9,441 nucleotides of DNA from Candidatus Izemoplasmatales bacterium (GTDB lineage Bacteria > Bacillota_I > Bacilli_A > Izemoplasmatales > Hujiaoplasmataceae), in the NCBI GenBank assembly GCA_028702245.1, contig JAQVPE010000023.1, forward strand, positions 1 to 9,441, in the 5' to 3' direction. This document shows, piece after piece, positions 1 to 5,558 of the stretch. The notes under the pieces were generated by a model. The model was not told the DNA's origin, ran no database searches, and saw only the letters and a list, made by a program, of their open reading frames with translations. How positions within the stretch are numbered: position 1 is the first letter of the stretch; the number at the start of each line of letters is the position of its first letter. Position numbers and translations under genes: made by a program.

Positions 1-10
1 CTAAAGTCAT
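1..10 (-). CDS. Possible start of a minus-strand gene running off the left edge
   Basis: Only the first three codons (ATG ACT TTA, Met-Thr-Leu) are inside the window, so the product cannot be read. An AAAGGA ribosome binding site lies ten bases upstream (21-26), which is what makes the ATG at 8-10 credible. The 20-bp-period repeats at 97-171 lie upstream of it. IS21-family elements carry several short terminal repeats ahead of istA, so an istA-like transposase is one reading. That identity is an inference from context and not from protein sequence. Confidence 0.3.
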
Positions 11-96
11 TTGATCATTTTCCTTTAAGAAAAACCTACTTCTTATCTCAAGAGGTGTTTTGGCGTGAATGATAATTTTCTCTTGACTTCTTATAG

Positions 97-171
97 TTAG
101 TCACCCTATCAAAAATTTTAGCACCCCTATGTTTTTTTTAGCACCCCTACTTAAATTTTTAGCACCCTTAG
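97..171. repeat. Four direct repeats of TTTTAGCACCCCTA at about 20-bp spacing
   Basis: The core CACCC-type motif starts at 101 (variant TCACCC), 121, 141 and 162, giving steps of 20, 20 and 21 bases. The copies at 116-130 and 136-150 are nearly identical (TTTTAGCACCCCTAY); the outer two are diverged. Spacing of two helical turns suggests repeated binding of one protein on one DNA face. Multiple short terminal repeats are a hallmark of IS21-family elements, which bind IstA at several sites. An operator array for an unrelated repressor is an alternative. Confidence 0.6.
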
Positions 172-342
172 TGAAAGTTGATTTTTGCACAGCAACACAA
201 ACACATATTTTAATCAATCTTGGTAATTTGTGTCCAATTAATAATGTCCATTTTCCTTCACTTTTAATAAATATGTTCCCACAAACCAGCTGCGTTGAAA
301 GTACGTCGTTGCTTGAAAAAGTGATGTTAAATATACGTCAGT

Positions 343-405
343 AACATATTTTGGGCAAAAATATGTTTCCCCACTCCAGGTTTTTCGAAGACCGGAAACA
401 TATTT
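343..405. repeat. Overlapping inverted repeats based on AAATATGTTTCC
   Basis: Two inverted repeats share an arm. The first pairs AACATATTTT (343-352) with AAAATATGTT (358-367) around five bases. The second pairs AAATATGTTTCC (359-370) with GGAAACATATTT (394-405), a perfect 12-bp match around 23 bases. Because the arms overlap, only one hairpin can form at a time. A related copy, AAATATGTTCCC, lies at 269-280. On the minus strand the 12-bp hairpin is followed by extra U residues and lies about 50 bases after the last gene of the protease unit, so it could act as a weak terminator, but it is not GC-rich. Confidence 0.55.
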
Positions 406-455
406 GACTTTGGATTAGTTGGATTTGAAGCAGAATTCAATGTTATCCTAACTTA

Positions 456-797
456 TTAAGTTGATGAGAGAATGATTTTCTTGCATTTTGAAATCTTCGC
501 AGGATCACTTTCTTGGATGCTTCCTGAAAAATAGACAATAACTGTATTGCCTACAGACAAATCAGATAACAGTAATTGATTACCGGAATCATCAACAATG
601 ATAGTATCGACATCAATTGACAAAGAAAATCTTCCACTATATCTATCATTATTGCCTGCTTCTACGATTATGTAGTCATCTCCGATATGAGAGATAACTG
701 CTGTGAATGACCTTGTAAGTAATGACAAATATGTGATTATTCCACCTAAGCATATAATGATGACTGTTATAATAGCAAAAATCCATTTGGTTTTCAT
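456..797 (-). CDS. Small membrane-anchored protein, DUF3221 (YobA)-like
   Basis: The product has 113 residues. Residues about 5-27 form one hydrophobic segment after a short positively charged start (MKTKW), suggesting a membrane anchor with the rest outside the cell. No proper lipobox cysteine is seen (IIICLGG lacks the usual small residues). The remainder, from about 31, is rich in short beta-type stretches (FTAVISHIGDDYIIVEA, DTIIVDDSGNQL, VGNTVIVYFSG) and ends with IQESDPAKISKCKKI. This layout and the ESxPA-type motif resemble the DUF3221 family, whose biochemical role is unknown. The start codon overlaps the protease stop by one base (TAATG), so translation is probably coupled to the protease and the two proteins are likely functional partners. 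Family assignment is from motif memory and is moderate. Confidence 0.75.
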   Translation of the reverse strand: MKTKWIFAIITVIIICLGGIITYLSLLTRSFTAVISHIGDDYIIVEAGNNDRYSGRFSLSIDVDTIIVDDSGNQLLLSDLSVGNTVIVYFSGSIQESDPAKISKCKKIILSST

Positions 798-1750
798 TAG
801 TAATACCTATTCATTCCTTCCTCATATTTTTCTTGAAGATAGTTATACAATGTTTCGTCAATTCTTCTTCCTGTGTTCTTTATTAACAAAAACCCGCCTG
901 TAGTGTGAATACCCCAGACAATATGATTGCTGTCATACATTGGAGCACCGCTTTGGCCACTGAAAGTATCTACATCATGTCTAAGTCTGTATGTATAAGT
1001 AGATGTGATCTTCCCATCTCCTTCCCACATGGTCCATGCAGGTTTATCTCCGGGATATCCTGTAACGAATATATTCTTACCGTTTAGCGACCCGGTCGAC
1101 CAGCCCTTGCCAAACCATCCTGTGTTCGCGCCTACATTACTAGACAAGACAATAATTGCCCAATCATGATCAGATGATTGGTTGTTCACATATGTTTGTG
1201 ACAATGTGATTTCCGACCACCCAGCTGTACCAAAAGGTTGTGTTCCCCAGCCATTAATCGCAGGATAATATATTATATTAACAGGAAAACCTCCCCAATC
1301 CGGATTATAAACAACGTGCCCTGCAGTTGTCAAGACGTCAGGCCCCTCCATAAATCCCGTGCCATGTGAAAAGAAGTCTATTATGCCATCTCCGTCATCA
1401 TCCCAGTGAGCTTCTATCCTCCCAATATATGAATATGGATACTGGGTAGTATCTGTAATCTGAACTCTAGTATCTGAACCAAATACAGTTTTCGGCGACA
1501 CTTGATACGCGGCAGATAGTTTATTCGGGATAAATGCTGGCGTTGTATGGACACTACCGTCTTTTAAGTCATAAGTGTACTTGGTATAATGTGTCTCCGT
1601 AACAATGGTTCTAAATTCATCATTAAAACATGTTACGACACTATAACTATCCATCTTATAAACACGATTCTCATCGGTTATCGCTTCTACGTTAACGAAG
1701 CCGATAGTCACATAAAATATTACTAGAAATGCAATTAAGATTTTTTTCAT
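797..1750 (-). CDS. Secreted V8/glutamyl-endopeptidase-like serine protease (S1B-type)
   Basis: The product has 317 residues. Residues 1-23 are a signal peptide (charged MKK, hydrophobic core, VEA at the end). Residues about 24-87 look like a propeptide. The mature enzyme probably starts near PK-TVFGSDTR (87/88), which matches the mature start of Bacillus licheniformis-type Glu-specific endopeptidase. The chymotrypsin-fold triad is visible: His145 (TTAGHV), Asp196 (DHDWAII) and Ser267 (FSGQSGAP). His282 in GIHTTGG matches the S1 histidine that gives V8-type enzymes their preference for Glu. The TGYPGDK motif at 230-236 is also typical. A DxDxDGxxD loop at 117-125 suggests calcium binding. The mature part lacks cysteines, so it has none of the disulfides of the Bacillus homologues. 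An AAGGAAG ribosome binding site lies six bases before the ATG. The likely role is extracellular protein digestion. Confidence 0.9.
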   Translation of the reverse strand: MKKILIAFLVIFYVTIGFVNVEAITDENRVYKMDSYSVVTCFNDEFRTIVTETHYTKYTYDLKDGSVHTTPAFIPNKLSAAYQVSPKTVFGSDTRVQITDTTQYPYSYIGRIEAHWDDDGDGIIDFFSHGTGFMEGPDVLTTAGHVVYNPDWGGFPVNIIYYPAINGWGTQPFGTAGWSEITLSQTYVNNQSSDHDWAIIVLSSNVGANTGWFGKGWSTGSLNGKNIFVTGYPGDKPAWTMWEGDGKITSTYTYRLRHDVDTFSGQSGAPMYDSNHIVWGIHTTGGFLLIKNTGRRIDETLYNYLQEKYEEGMNRYY

Positions 1751-2260
1751 AGTATTCTTCCTTATACTAATTATTTTAAATTTTGTGAAATAAAAGTCTC
1801 TAACACCTTGCGCGACAGGTAATATCTAGTTTCTTTCTTGTTAACATCGATTGCACATTGTCTGAGAAATAGTTTTGTTCTCACTTACTGACGTCTCGCA
1901 ATCCATAGCTTGATTTGGTTGCAGATATCAGCTCGTGCCAAGTCATTCACTCAAAGGTATCTTGCCAAACCAAAATCCTCATGAAATGAGTTGATTGAGA
2001 TGTTTTCAATAAGACATATGATTTGACAATTGCGTTTCTTGATCCTGACTGTATTAGGGATATCCGATCATGTACTTCCCAAGATTTCAACCGGTTGTTC
2101 ACTATCCCAAATCCATTTTCAGCAAGGACTGCGATACGATGTTTTCACAAAAGCTCCTATTTGCCAACACAATTTGAATGCAAATTCAACTGGTTTGCGA
2201 TTCGTGATATTGCTTTCCTATTGTTGGGGCATCATATATTAATAATCGAATCACCTCTCC

Positions 2261-2371
2261 TTTTGATCGCGCGTTTGTCGTATCTTCTACAAAATCCATC
2301 TCAAGAATGATGTCAATTCCAATGAACTATCTTCAAGTGTCTATTCCAAAGGATATAATGCGCGATCAAAA
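2261..2371. repeat. Spaced inverted repeat TTTTGATCGCGCGTT / AATGCGCGATCAAAA
   Basis: The arms are 2261-2275 and 2357-2371, matching at 14 of 15 positions around an 81-base interior. Weaker similarity continues outward for about 15 bases on both sides (ATAATCGA next to the left arm; its complement beyond the right arm). It could be the ends of a small degenerate element or a folded RNA; no gene lies inside. Confidence 0.5.
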
Positions 2372-2384
2372 CCATATCATCGAA

Positions 2385-2403
2385 TTATCATTCATAATGA
2401 TAA
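2385..2403. repeat. Palindrome TTATCATT-CAT-AATGATAA
   Basis: The 8-bp arms (2385-2392, 2396-2403) are perfect around a 3-base centre. The size and symmetry suit a dimeric repressor operator, but no adjacent promoter or gene supports that. It abuts the longer hairpin at 2402-2437. Confidence 0.4.
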
Positions 2404-2437
2404 GAACACCCCGATCGATTTGACTCAGGGTGTTCTT
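2402..2437. terminator. Hairpin AAGAACACCC / GGGTGTTCTT, possible orphan terminator
   Basis: Perfect 10-bp arms (2402-2411 and 2428-2437) enclose 16 bases. The stem has GC pairs near the loop and A/T at the base, as in intrinsic terminators. The U tract is short on the plus strand (TTCTTTG) and poor on the minus strand (TTCTTATC). No intact gene ends here, so it may be the surviving terminator of a lost gene. Confidence 0.4.
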
Positions 2438-2504
2438 TGTGTAAGCACTCATTCTTTATCGGAGATCCCGGTAGCGACAATTTCTGTCGGCGCTATTACA
2501 AATC

Positions 2505-2516
2505 CATTGCGCAATG
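2505..2516. repeat. Perfect 12-bp palindrome CATTGCGCAATG
   Basis: Self-complementary over its full length with no spacer. It may be a protein-binding site or chance; nothing nearby decides it. Confidence 0.3.
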
Positions 2517-2901
2517 TGTTCTCTTTTTAGGTTTATTGGCATAGGATAGTGAATTTAAAACCTAACTACTTATGAAAACTACTTAAAAATTCCCCACCTA
2601 ATTGACTGTTTTGTTTTCTATATTATAGCATATTTTCTGAACAAAAATAAAGATTCCAAATTTTCAATTTTGATTGTCTAATATTTCAACCGTCTTTTTT
2701 ATCAAAAATTGAGGTTTTTCATCTTATTTCGATGAATTTAGTAGCTTTTTATATAAACAACCATGTATCCATTGGACCAGAATAATTAGTTTTTTGGTCT
2801 CATATTCTTATTTTATACTCTAGTTAAGCCATTTTTTTTGATTTTTCAATCTTGGACACCATTATTGGAAATTTGGAATTCGAGCTGTTTTTTTATTTTT
2901 G

Positions 2902-2940
2902 ACCTCATTTTTATTTTCAAACAATATAATTAGATGAGGT
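2902..2940 (+). promoter_or_regulatory. Hairpin able to hide the ribosome binding site of the mini-ORF
   Basis: ACCTCAT (2902-2908) is the exact complement of ATGAGGT (2934-2940), which contains most of the GAGGTG ribosome binding site (2936-2941). The 25-base loop is AT-rich. In a plus-strand transcript this would compete with ribosome binding. No plus-strand promoter was convincing (a TATACT at 2814-2819 lacks a matching -35), so function is speculative. Confidence 0.35.
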
Positions 2941-2948
2941 GAAATATT

Positions 2949-2984
2949 ATGAGAAAAAGAAAGCCACTTAGAGATCGACTCTAG
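2949..2984 (+). CDS. Possible 11-codon basic leader peptide (MRKRKPLRDRL)
   Basis: ATG at 2949 is preceded by GAGGTG at a seven-base spacing, an excellent ribosome binding site in otherwise AT-rich DNA. The frame reads MRKRKPLRDRL and stops at TAG (2982-2984). Six of eleven residues are Arg or Lys. The 3' half of the frame forms one arm and the loop of the hairpin at 2963-2989. It resembles leader peptides of attenuators, but no plus-strand gene follows: downstream is the antisense strand of tnpC. It may be a chance product of the opposite-strand terminator, whose U tract appears here as Lys/Arg codons. Confidence 0.3.
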   Translation: MRKRKPLRDRL

Positions 2985-2989
2985 GTGGC
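2951..2989 (-). terminator. Intrinsic terminator downstream of tnpC
   Basis: On the minus strand an 11-bp stem (arms 2979-2989 and 2963-2973, one G-U pair) closes a five-base loop and is followed by TTTCTTTTTCTC. It begins about 48 bases after the tnpC stop, the right place to end the transposase transcript. Confidence 0.65.
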
Positions 2990-3037
2990 GATTTAATATA
3001 GTGGGTTGAAATCTCACTTGGTGGAAATTGGCGGATT

Positions 3038-4630
3038 TTATGTGTTTCTTAGTGATTTATCAAGTGTTGTTGAATATGGTAGTAATTCATTGATATTCTT
3101 GGTCTGAATGTGGTCTAAGACATATTCTAAATACTTAGCCACATTCAAGTCATTCATGCGTGCAGTTCTAATAATCGAAAACATAAGGGTTGTATACCTC
3201 GCGCCATCATATGAACCGGAGGTCATAAAGGCTTTTCGGTTGATCACGAAAGGCTTGACCGCTCGTTCACAGACGTTATTGGAAATTTCGATATATCCGG
3301 AGGATAGATAGGTTGAAAGATCGCCCCAAACCTTCTTGGCATAGTTGACTGCGCTTTCGAGAGCCGATCCCGGTTTATAGGCGTGGCTAAAAAGAAGTTT
3401 CTCAAGTTCTTTTATAATGGCCGGATGTTCTTTGTTGCGGCGAATGAGGATCTCGCTAACTGTCAGTTTCGCTTTCTTATAAACCGATTCTAAATGGAAG
3501 AGTCTGCCAATAACTTCCAATATCTTTACCGCGTGACTGCTTGAATGGTTTGCTTCAGGCAACACTTTGACAATATCAGCGAACCGTCTTCTCACATGGG
3601 CGAAACACCTTTGCAGCCGGATCTTAGGATTGTCCTTCCTCAACTTCGTATAGCCCGCATAATCATCACAAACGATCACACCCTCATAATCCTTAAGCCA
3701 AATCGCGGTGCGATCAATGGCTCTCGATTCATGAAAGTCATAAAGCGCGATCTGACGATCATAATAGCTAGACGTATAAACGTAGACATAGCTCTTCTTT
3801 CTCGTCAGATCAGCCTCCGGACGCTTGCTGATCGATAATGTCGTTTCATCCGCGTGAATCACTCTGGCTTGATTGTCAAGCAAATCGGCTTTCATTCTTT
3901 CATAGATGGGCTTCAAGATAGTTGCTAGTTTCGCCATATAGAGAGCTAGATTCTGTTTGGACATGTCAATGTCCAGAGTTTCTTTGATATGCCTCGATAG
4001 ATGTTCAAAAGGAATCCCTAATTCATATTTGTGATAACTGATAAAAGCCGCGAATGAATGCGTCATAATACTGCCAGGAAATAAAGATGTTGAAAGCGGA
4101 TAATAGATTTGGTTGTTTTTAGGATTACAGGCGGGACACTTGCAGCTTTGCTTGATGATCTTAGTCACCTTGAGCGTCGCGGGAATCGACTCTACCACAT
4201 ATCGTACTTTCTCGGAAACAATACTTAAATCATTCCCGCATGCCGGACACACGCTTTCTTCCGGTTTCTCGTATCTGACTTCACTTACGTGACGCTCAAA
4301 ATTAAAGTTTCTAAAGTTTTTTGACTTTGCTTTCCGATTCTTTTTCGCTTTTACTAAAGTCTCCACCTCATTGATGATAATCGGTTTCATCACCTCTGTC
4401 TGAGGCATAAACTTCTTGACCCGTTCAATCGTATATTTCTCAACCGCGTTCTCTTTGTCCTTAAGTAGTTGATTCAGTTTCTCGTTCGCCTCAAAAAGAA
4501 GACGAAGCGTCTTCTCATATTCATCCGCTAAAACATCATGCTTCTTTTCGAGAACATGATGTTTTTTTGCTAATCTTTGATTTTGATCTTGGAGACGCTT
4601 GATCTCTTTTAGCGCTTCTTTTAGGTCCAT
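3038..4630 (-). CDS. tnpC: IS66-family transposase TnpC (DDE)
   Basis: The product has 530 residues, full length for the family. Residues 1-70 are a heptad-rich coiled coil for oligomerisation. A zinc-finger-like region follows, with CPAC at 128-131 and CKCPAC at 163-168. The DDE catalytic core supplies Asp261 (HADET), Asp322 or 323 (CDDYAGY) and Glu455 (NNVCERAVKP). The C-terminal part (about 485-525) matches the IS66 C-terminal domain. It catalyses DNA strand transfer of the element together with TnpA and TnpB. The ATG is fixed by an in-frame TAA two codons upstream, yet no ribosome binding site is visible; instead a strong AT hairpin sits in the gap after tnpB. All motifs are intact, so the element may be active. 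Confidence 0.95.
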   Translation of the reverse strand: MDLKEALKEIKRLQDQNQRLAKKHHVLEKKHDVLADEYEKTLRLLFEANEKLNQLLKDKENAVEKYTIERVKKFMPQTEVMKPIIINEVETLVKAKKNRKAKSKNFRNFNFERHVSEVRYEKPEESVCPACGNDLSIVSEKVRYVVESIPATLKVTKIIKQSCKCPACNPKNNQIYYPLSTSLFPGSIMTHSFAAFISYHKYELGIPFEHLSRHIKETLDIDMSKQNLALYMAKLATILKPIYERMKADLLDNQARVIHADETTLSISKRPEADLTRKKSYVYVYTSSYYDRQIALYDFHESRAIDRTAIWLKDYEGVIVCDDYAGYTKLRKDNPKIRLQRCFAHVRRRFADIVKVLPEANHSSSHAVKILEVIGRLFHLESVYKKAKLTVSEILIRRNKEHPAIIKELEKLLFSHAYKPGSALESAVNYAKKVWGDLSTYLSSGYIEISNNVCERAVKPFVINRKAFMTSGSYDGARYTTLMFSIIRTARMNDLNVAKYLEYVLDHIQTKNINELLPYSTTLDKSLRNT

Positions 4631-4659
4631 ATTTTAAGTATACCACATGTTTTGAACTT

Positions 4660-4684
4660 TTACTATATACTTTGTATATAGTAA
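4660..4684. repeat. Perfect 11-bp inverted repeat between tnpB and tnpC
   Basis: TTACTATATAC (4660-4670) and GTATATAGTAA (4674-4684) are exact complements around TTT. It lies in the 62-base gap between the tnpB stop and the tnpC start. All but a few pairs are A-T. It may limit or tune tnpC translation, or bind the transposition proteins. Confidence 0.6.
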
Positions 4685-4692
4685 TTATTTAT

Positions 4693-5028
4693 TTAATACC
4701 CGATTTCTTTGGTTTTCTCCTCCATTATCTTTAGTCCTCTCAAAATCTGTTTCAAATCACTGACTCGATAACCGCTACCGCTTATCCGCTCCGGCCACTT
4801 AAACTTGGTGAAACTGATCTTGTTGATAAGTAACCACGTCCCGTACTCATCCTCATAGTATATCTTCAGCGTTTTACGATCCTTCGAGCAGAACACAAAC
4901 AACGTATGCATCATCGCTATCGGCGAAAAGTTACAGCACAGTAAAATTTGAAACTTTTTCATCCCCGCTCTCATATCGATTTCTTTCGTATAAAAATAGA
5001 TTTTCTTGACCCCTCTATAATCGATCAT
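4693..5028 (-). CDS. tnpB: IS66 accessory protein TnpB (IS66 Orf2-like)
   Basis: The product has 111 residues, matching the usual 110-120 of IS66 Orf2 proteins (PF05717 type). Signature segments are visible: DMRAGMKKF at 18-26, LFVFCSKDRKTLKIYYED at 43-60, GTWLLINK at 63-70, FKWP at 76-79, and a C-terminal DLKQILRGL. Its exact role is unknown, but it is needed for efficient transposition in studied IS66 elements. Its start lies 14 bases inside tnpA in another frame, so it is probably translated by coupling to tnpA; only a weak AGGT is seen upstream. The CCNFSP stretch where homologues have a longer, more regular segment is diverged, but the frame is intact. Confidence 0.92.
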   Translation of the reverse strand: MIDYRGVKKIYFYTKEIDMRAGMKKFQILLCCNFSPIAMMHTLFVFCSKDRKTLKIYYEDEYGTWLLINKISFTKFKWPERISGSGYRVSDLKQILRGLKIMEEKTKEIGY

Positions 5029-5386
5029 AGATGAAACCTACAATCTTTATGGCTTGTTCTAGCGATGTCGTTATCTTGATCCCTTTCGTTTCGATTACCA
5101 CGATGCTGCGATCGAATCGGCTATAGTGTGCTGACTTCTTGGTGATCTCGTTGTCTTTTAACATATTGACGAGGATATCTTCGTCGTCAATCAGTACTCC
5201 TTCTTGATGATCAAGTTCGTCGATCCTGATGAAGTCTCCCTGTAGGTGGTTATACGCCGCTACCCAGTCTTTTAACGTCGACCTGTTAACTCCTTCTTGT
5301 CTTGCGAACTCACTCATCCCCAACCCTGAGTGTCGATATTTCTTCACCGCATCCAGTCGCTCTCGATCTGTATAATGTTTTCCCAT
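5015..5386 (-). CDS. tnpA: IS66 accessory protein TnpA (helix-turn-helix)
   Basis: The product has 123 residues. Residues about 5-44 form a helix-turn-helix of the transposase-8/IS66 Orf1 type: YTDRERLDAVKKYRHSG, then GMSEFARQEGVNRSTLKDW, where the second helix recognises DNA. The rest is acidic and then beta-rich (RSIVVIETKGIKITT), as in IS66 TnpA proteins. It probably binds the element ends and cooperates with TnpB and TnpC. An AGAGGTGGAG ribosome binding site stands just before the ATG. Its last 14 bases overlap tnpB. No clear promoter was found in the approximately 100 bases up to the proposed right end. Confidence 0.88.
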   Translation of the reverse strand: MGKHYTDRERLDAVKKYRHSGLGMSEFARQEGVNRSTLKDWVAAYNHLQGDFIRIDELDHQEGVLIDDEDILVNMLKDNEITKKSAHYSRFDRSIVVIETKGIKITTSLEQAIKIVGFIYDRL

Positions 5387-5516
5387 CTCACTCCACCTCT
5401 TTTTCTTTTGACGATATCAAAAAATACCCTGAATTGTCAGAGTGTTAATATTTGACCTATACTGAAAATCGAATAAAAATTGGCATATTTCGACTGTTTT
5501 GGCTAAATTTAAGCAC

Positions 5517-5546
5517 AAAAAAAGGCCTGACTAGTGTATCAGACCT
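5517..5546 (-). terminator. ssrA intrinsic terminator
   Basis: On the minus strand AGGTCTGA (5539-5546) pairs with TCAGGCCT (5523-5530) through one G-U pair, around an 8-base loop, followed by a run of U residues (5517-5522). It begins 12 bases after the mature tmRNA 3' end. Confidence 0.9.
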
Positions 5547-5558
5547 ATTCTAGTTAGA

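Larger units (their letters stand above)
11..455. other. Gene-free region with repeat arrays and inverted repeats
   Basis: I see no convincing gene here. The region holds a four-copy repeat array (97-171), a pair of TGTCC-type direct repeats (229-250), and a cluster of inverted repeats built on AAATATGTTTCC (271-405). A short plus-strand open frame crosses the repeats but has no ribosome binding site and no recognisable protein character. Together the pieces look like ends or remnants of mobile elements sitting downstream of the protease unit. Confidence 0.6.
1751..2822. other. Gene-free 1.1 kb between protease unit and IS66 element, possible decayed coding sequence
   Basis: I find no intact gene. 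Between 1771 and about 2067 one minus-strand frame is open except for stops at 1951-1953 (TGA) and 1885-1887 (TAA); it ends at a TAA (1771-1773) about 20 bases before the protease start. Its translation (for example a segment KKETRYYLSRKVLETF) is not one I recognise. Base composition is less AT-rich in 1.85-2.35 kb than in 2.55-2.95 kb, which fits old coding DNA followed by true intergenic DNA. Palindromes cluster at 2261-2516. A direct repeat AACTACTTA occurs at 2564-2572 and 2577-2585. No promoter for the protease was convincing. Confidence 0.5.
2823..5490 (-). mobile_element. Complete IS66-family insertion sequence (tnpA-tnpB-tnpC)
   Basis: The element carries the three genes typical of IS66 in the usual order, all apparently intact. 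The ends are not certain. The best candidate is an imperfect inverted repeat: plus-strand GCCA followed by T-rich sequence and GGACA from 2828, against the minus strand from 5484 (GCCA, T-rich, GGTCA). I count about 24 matches over some 35 columns with two gaps. That gives an element near 2.67 kb, a usual size for IS66. I could not find the 8-bp target duplication, so either the boundaries are off by some bases or the duplication has decayed. The right end lies within about 30 bases of the ssrA terminator. Confidence 0.75.

Noticed and set aside
97..171. CRISPR array
   Set aside because: The repeats are about 15 bases at 20-base steps, leaving no real spacers, and no cas genes are seen.
129..344. 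Plus-strand open frame of 71 codons
   Set aside because: It runs through the repeat array and inverted repeats, has no ribosome binding site and no protein-like pattern.
2023..2310. Plus-strand open frame of 95 codons beginning with TTG
   Set aside because: Alternative start without a ribosome site, opposite to all neighbours, and no recognisable family; more likely a shadow of decayed sequence.
3019..3036. Partial copy of the tmRNA 3' end (TGGTGGA..TGG.GGA) as a possible attachment site
   Set aside because: Only about 14 of 18 positions match, there is no perfect core, it lies next to the tnpC stop inside the IS, and no integrase gene is present.
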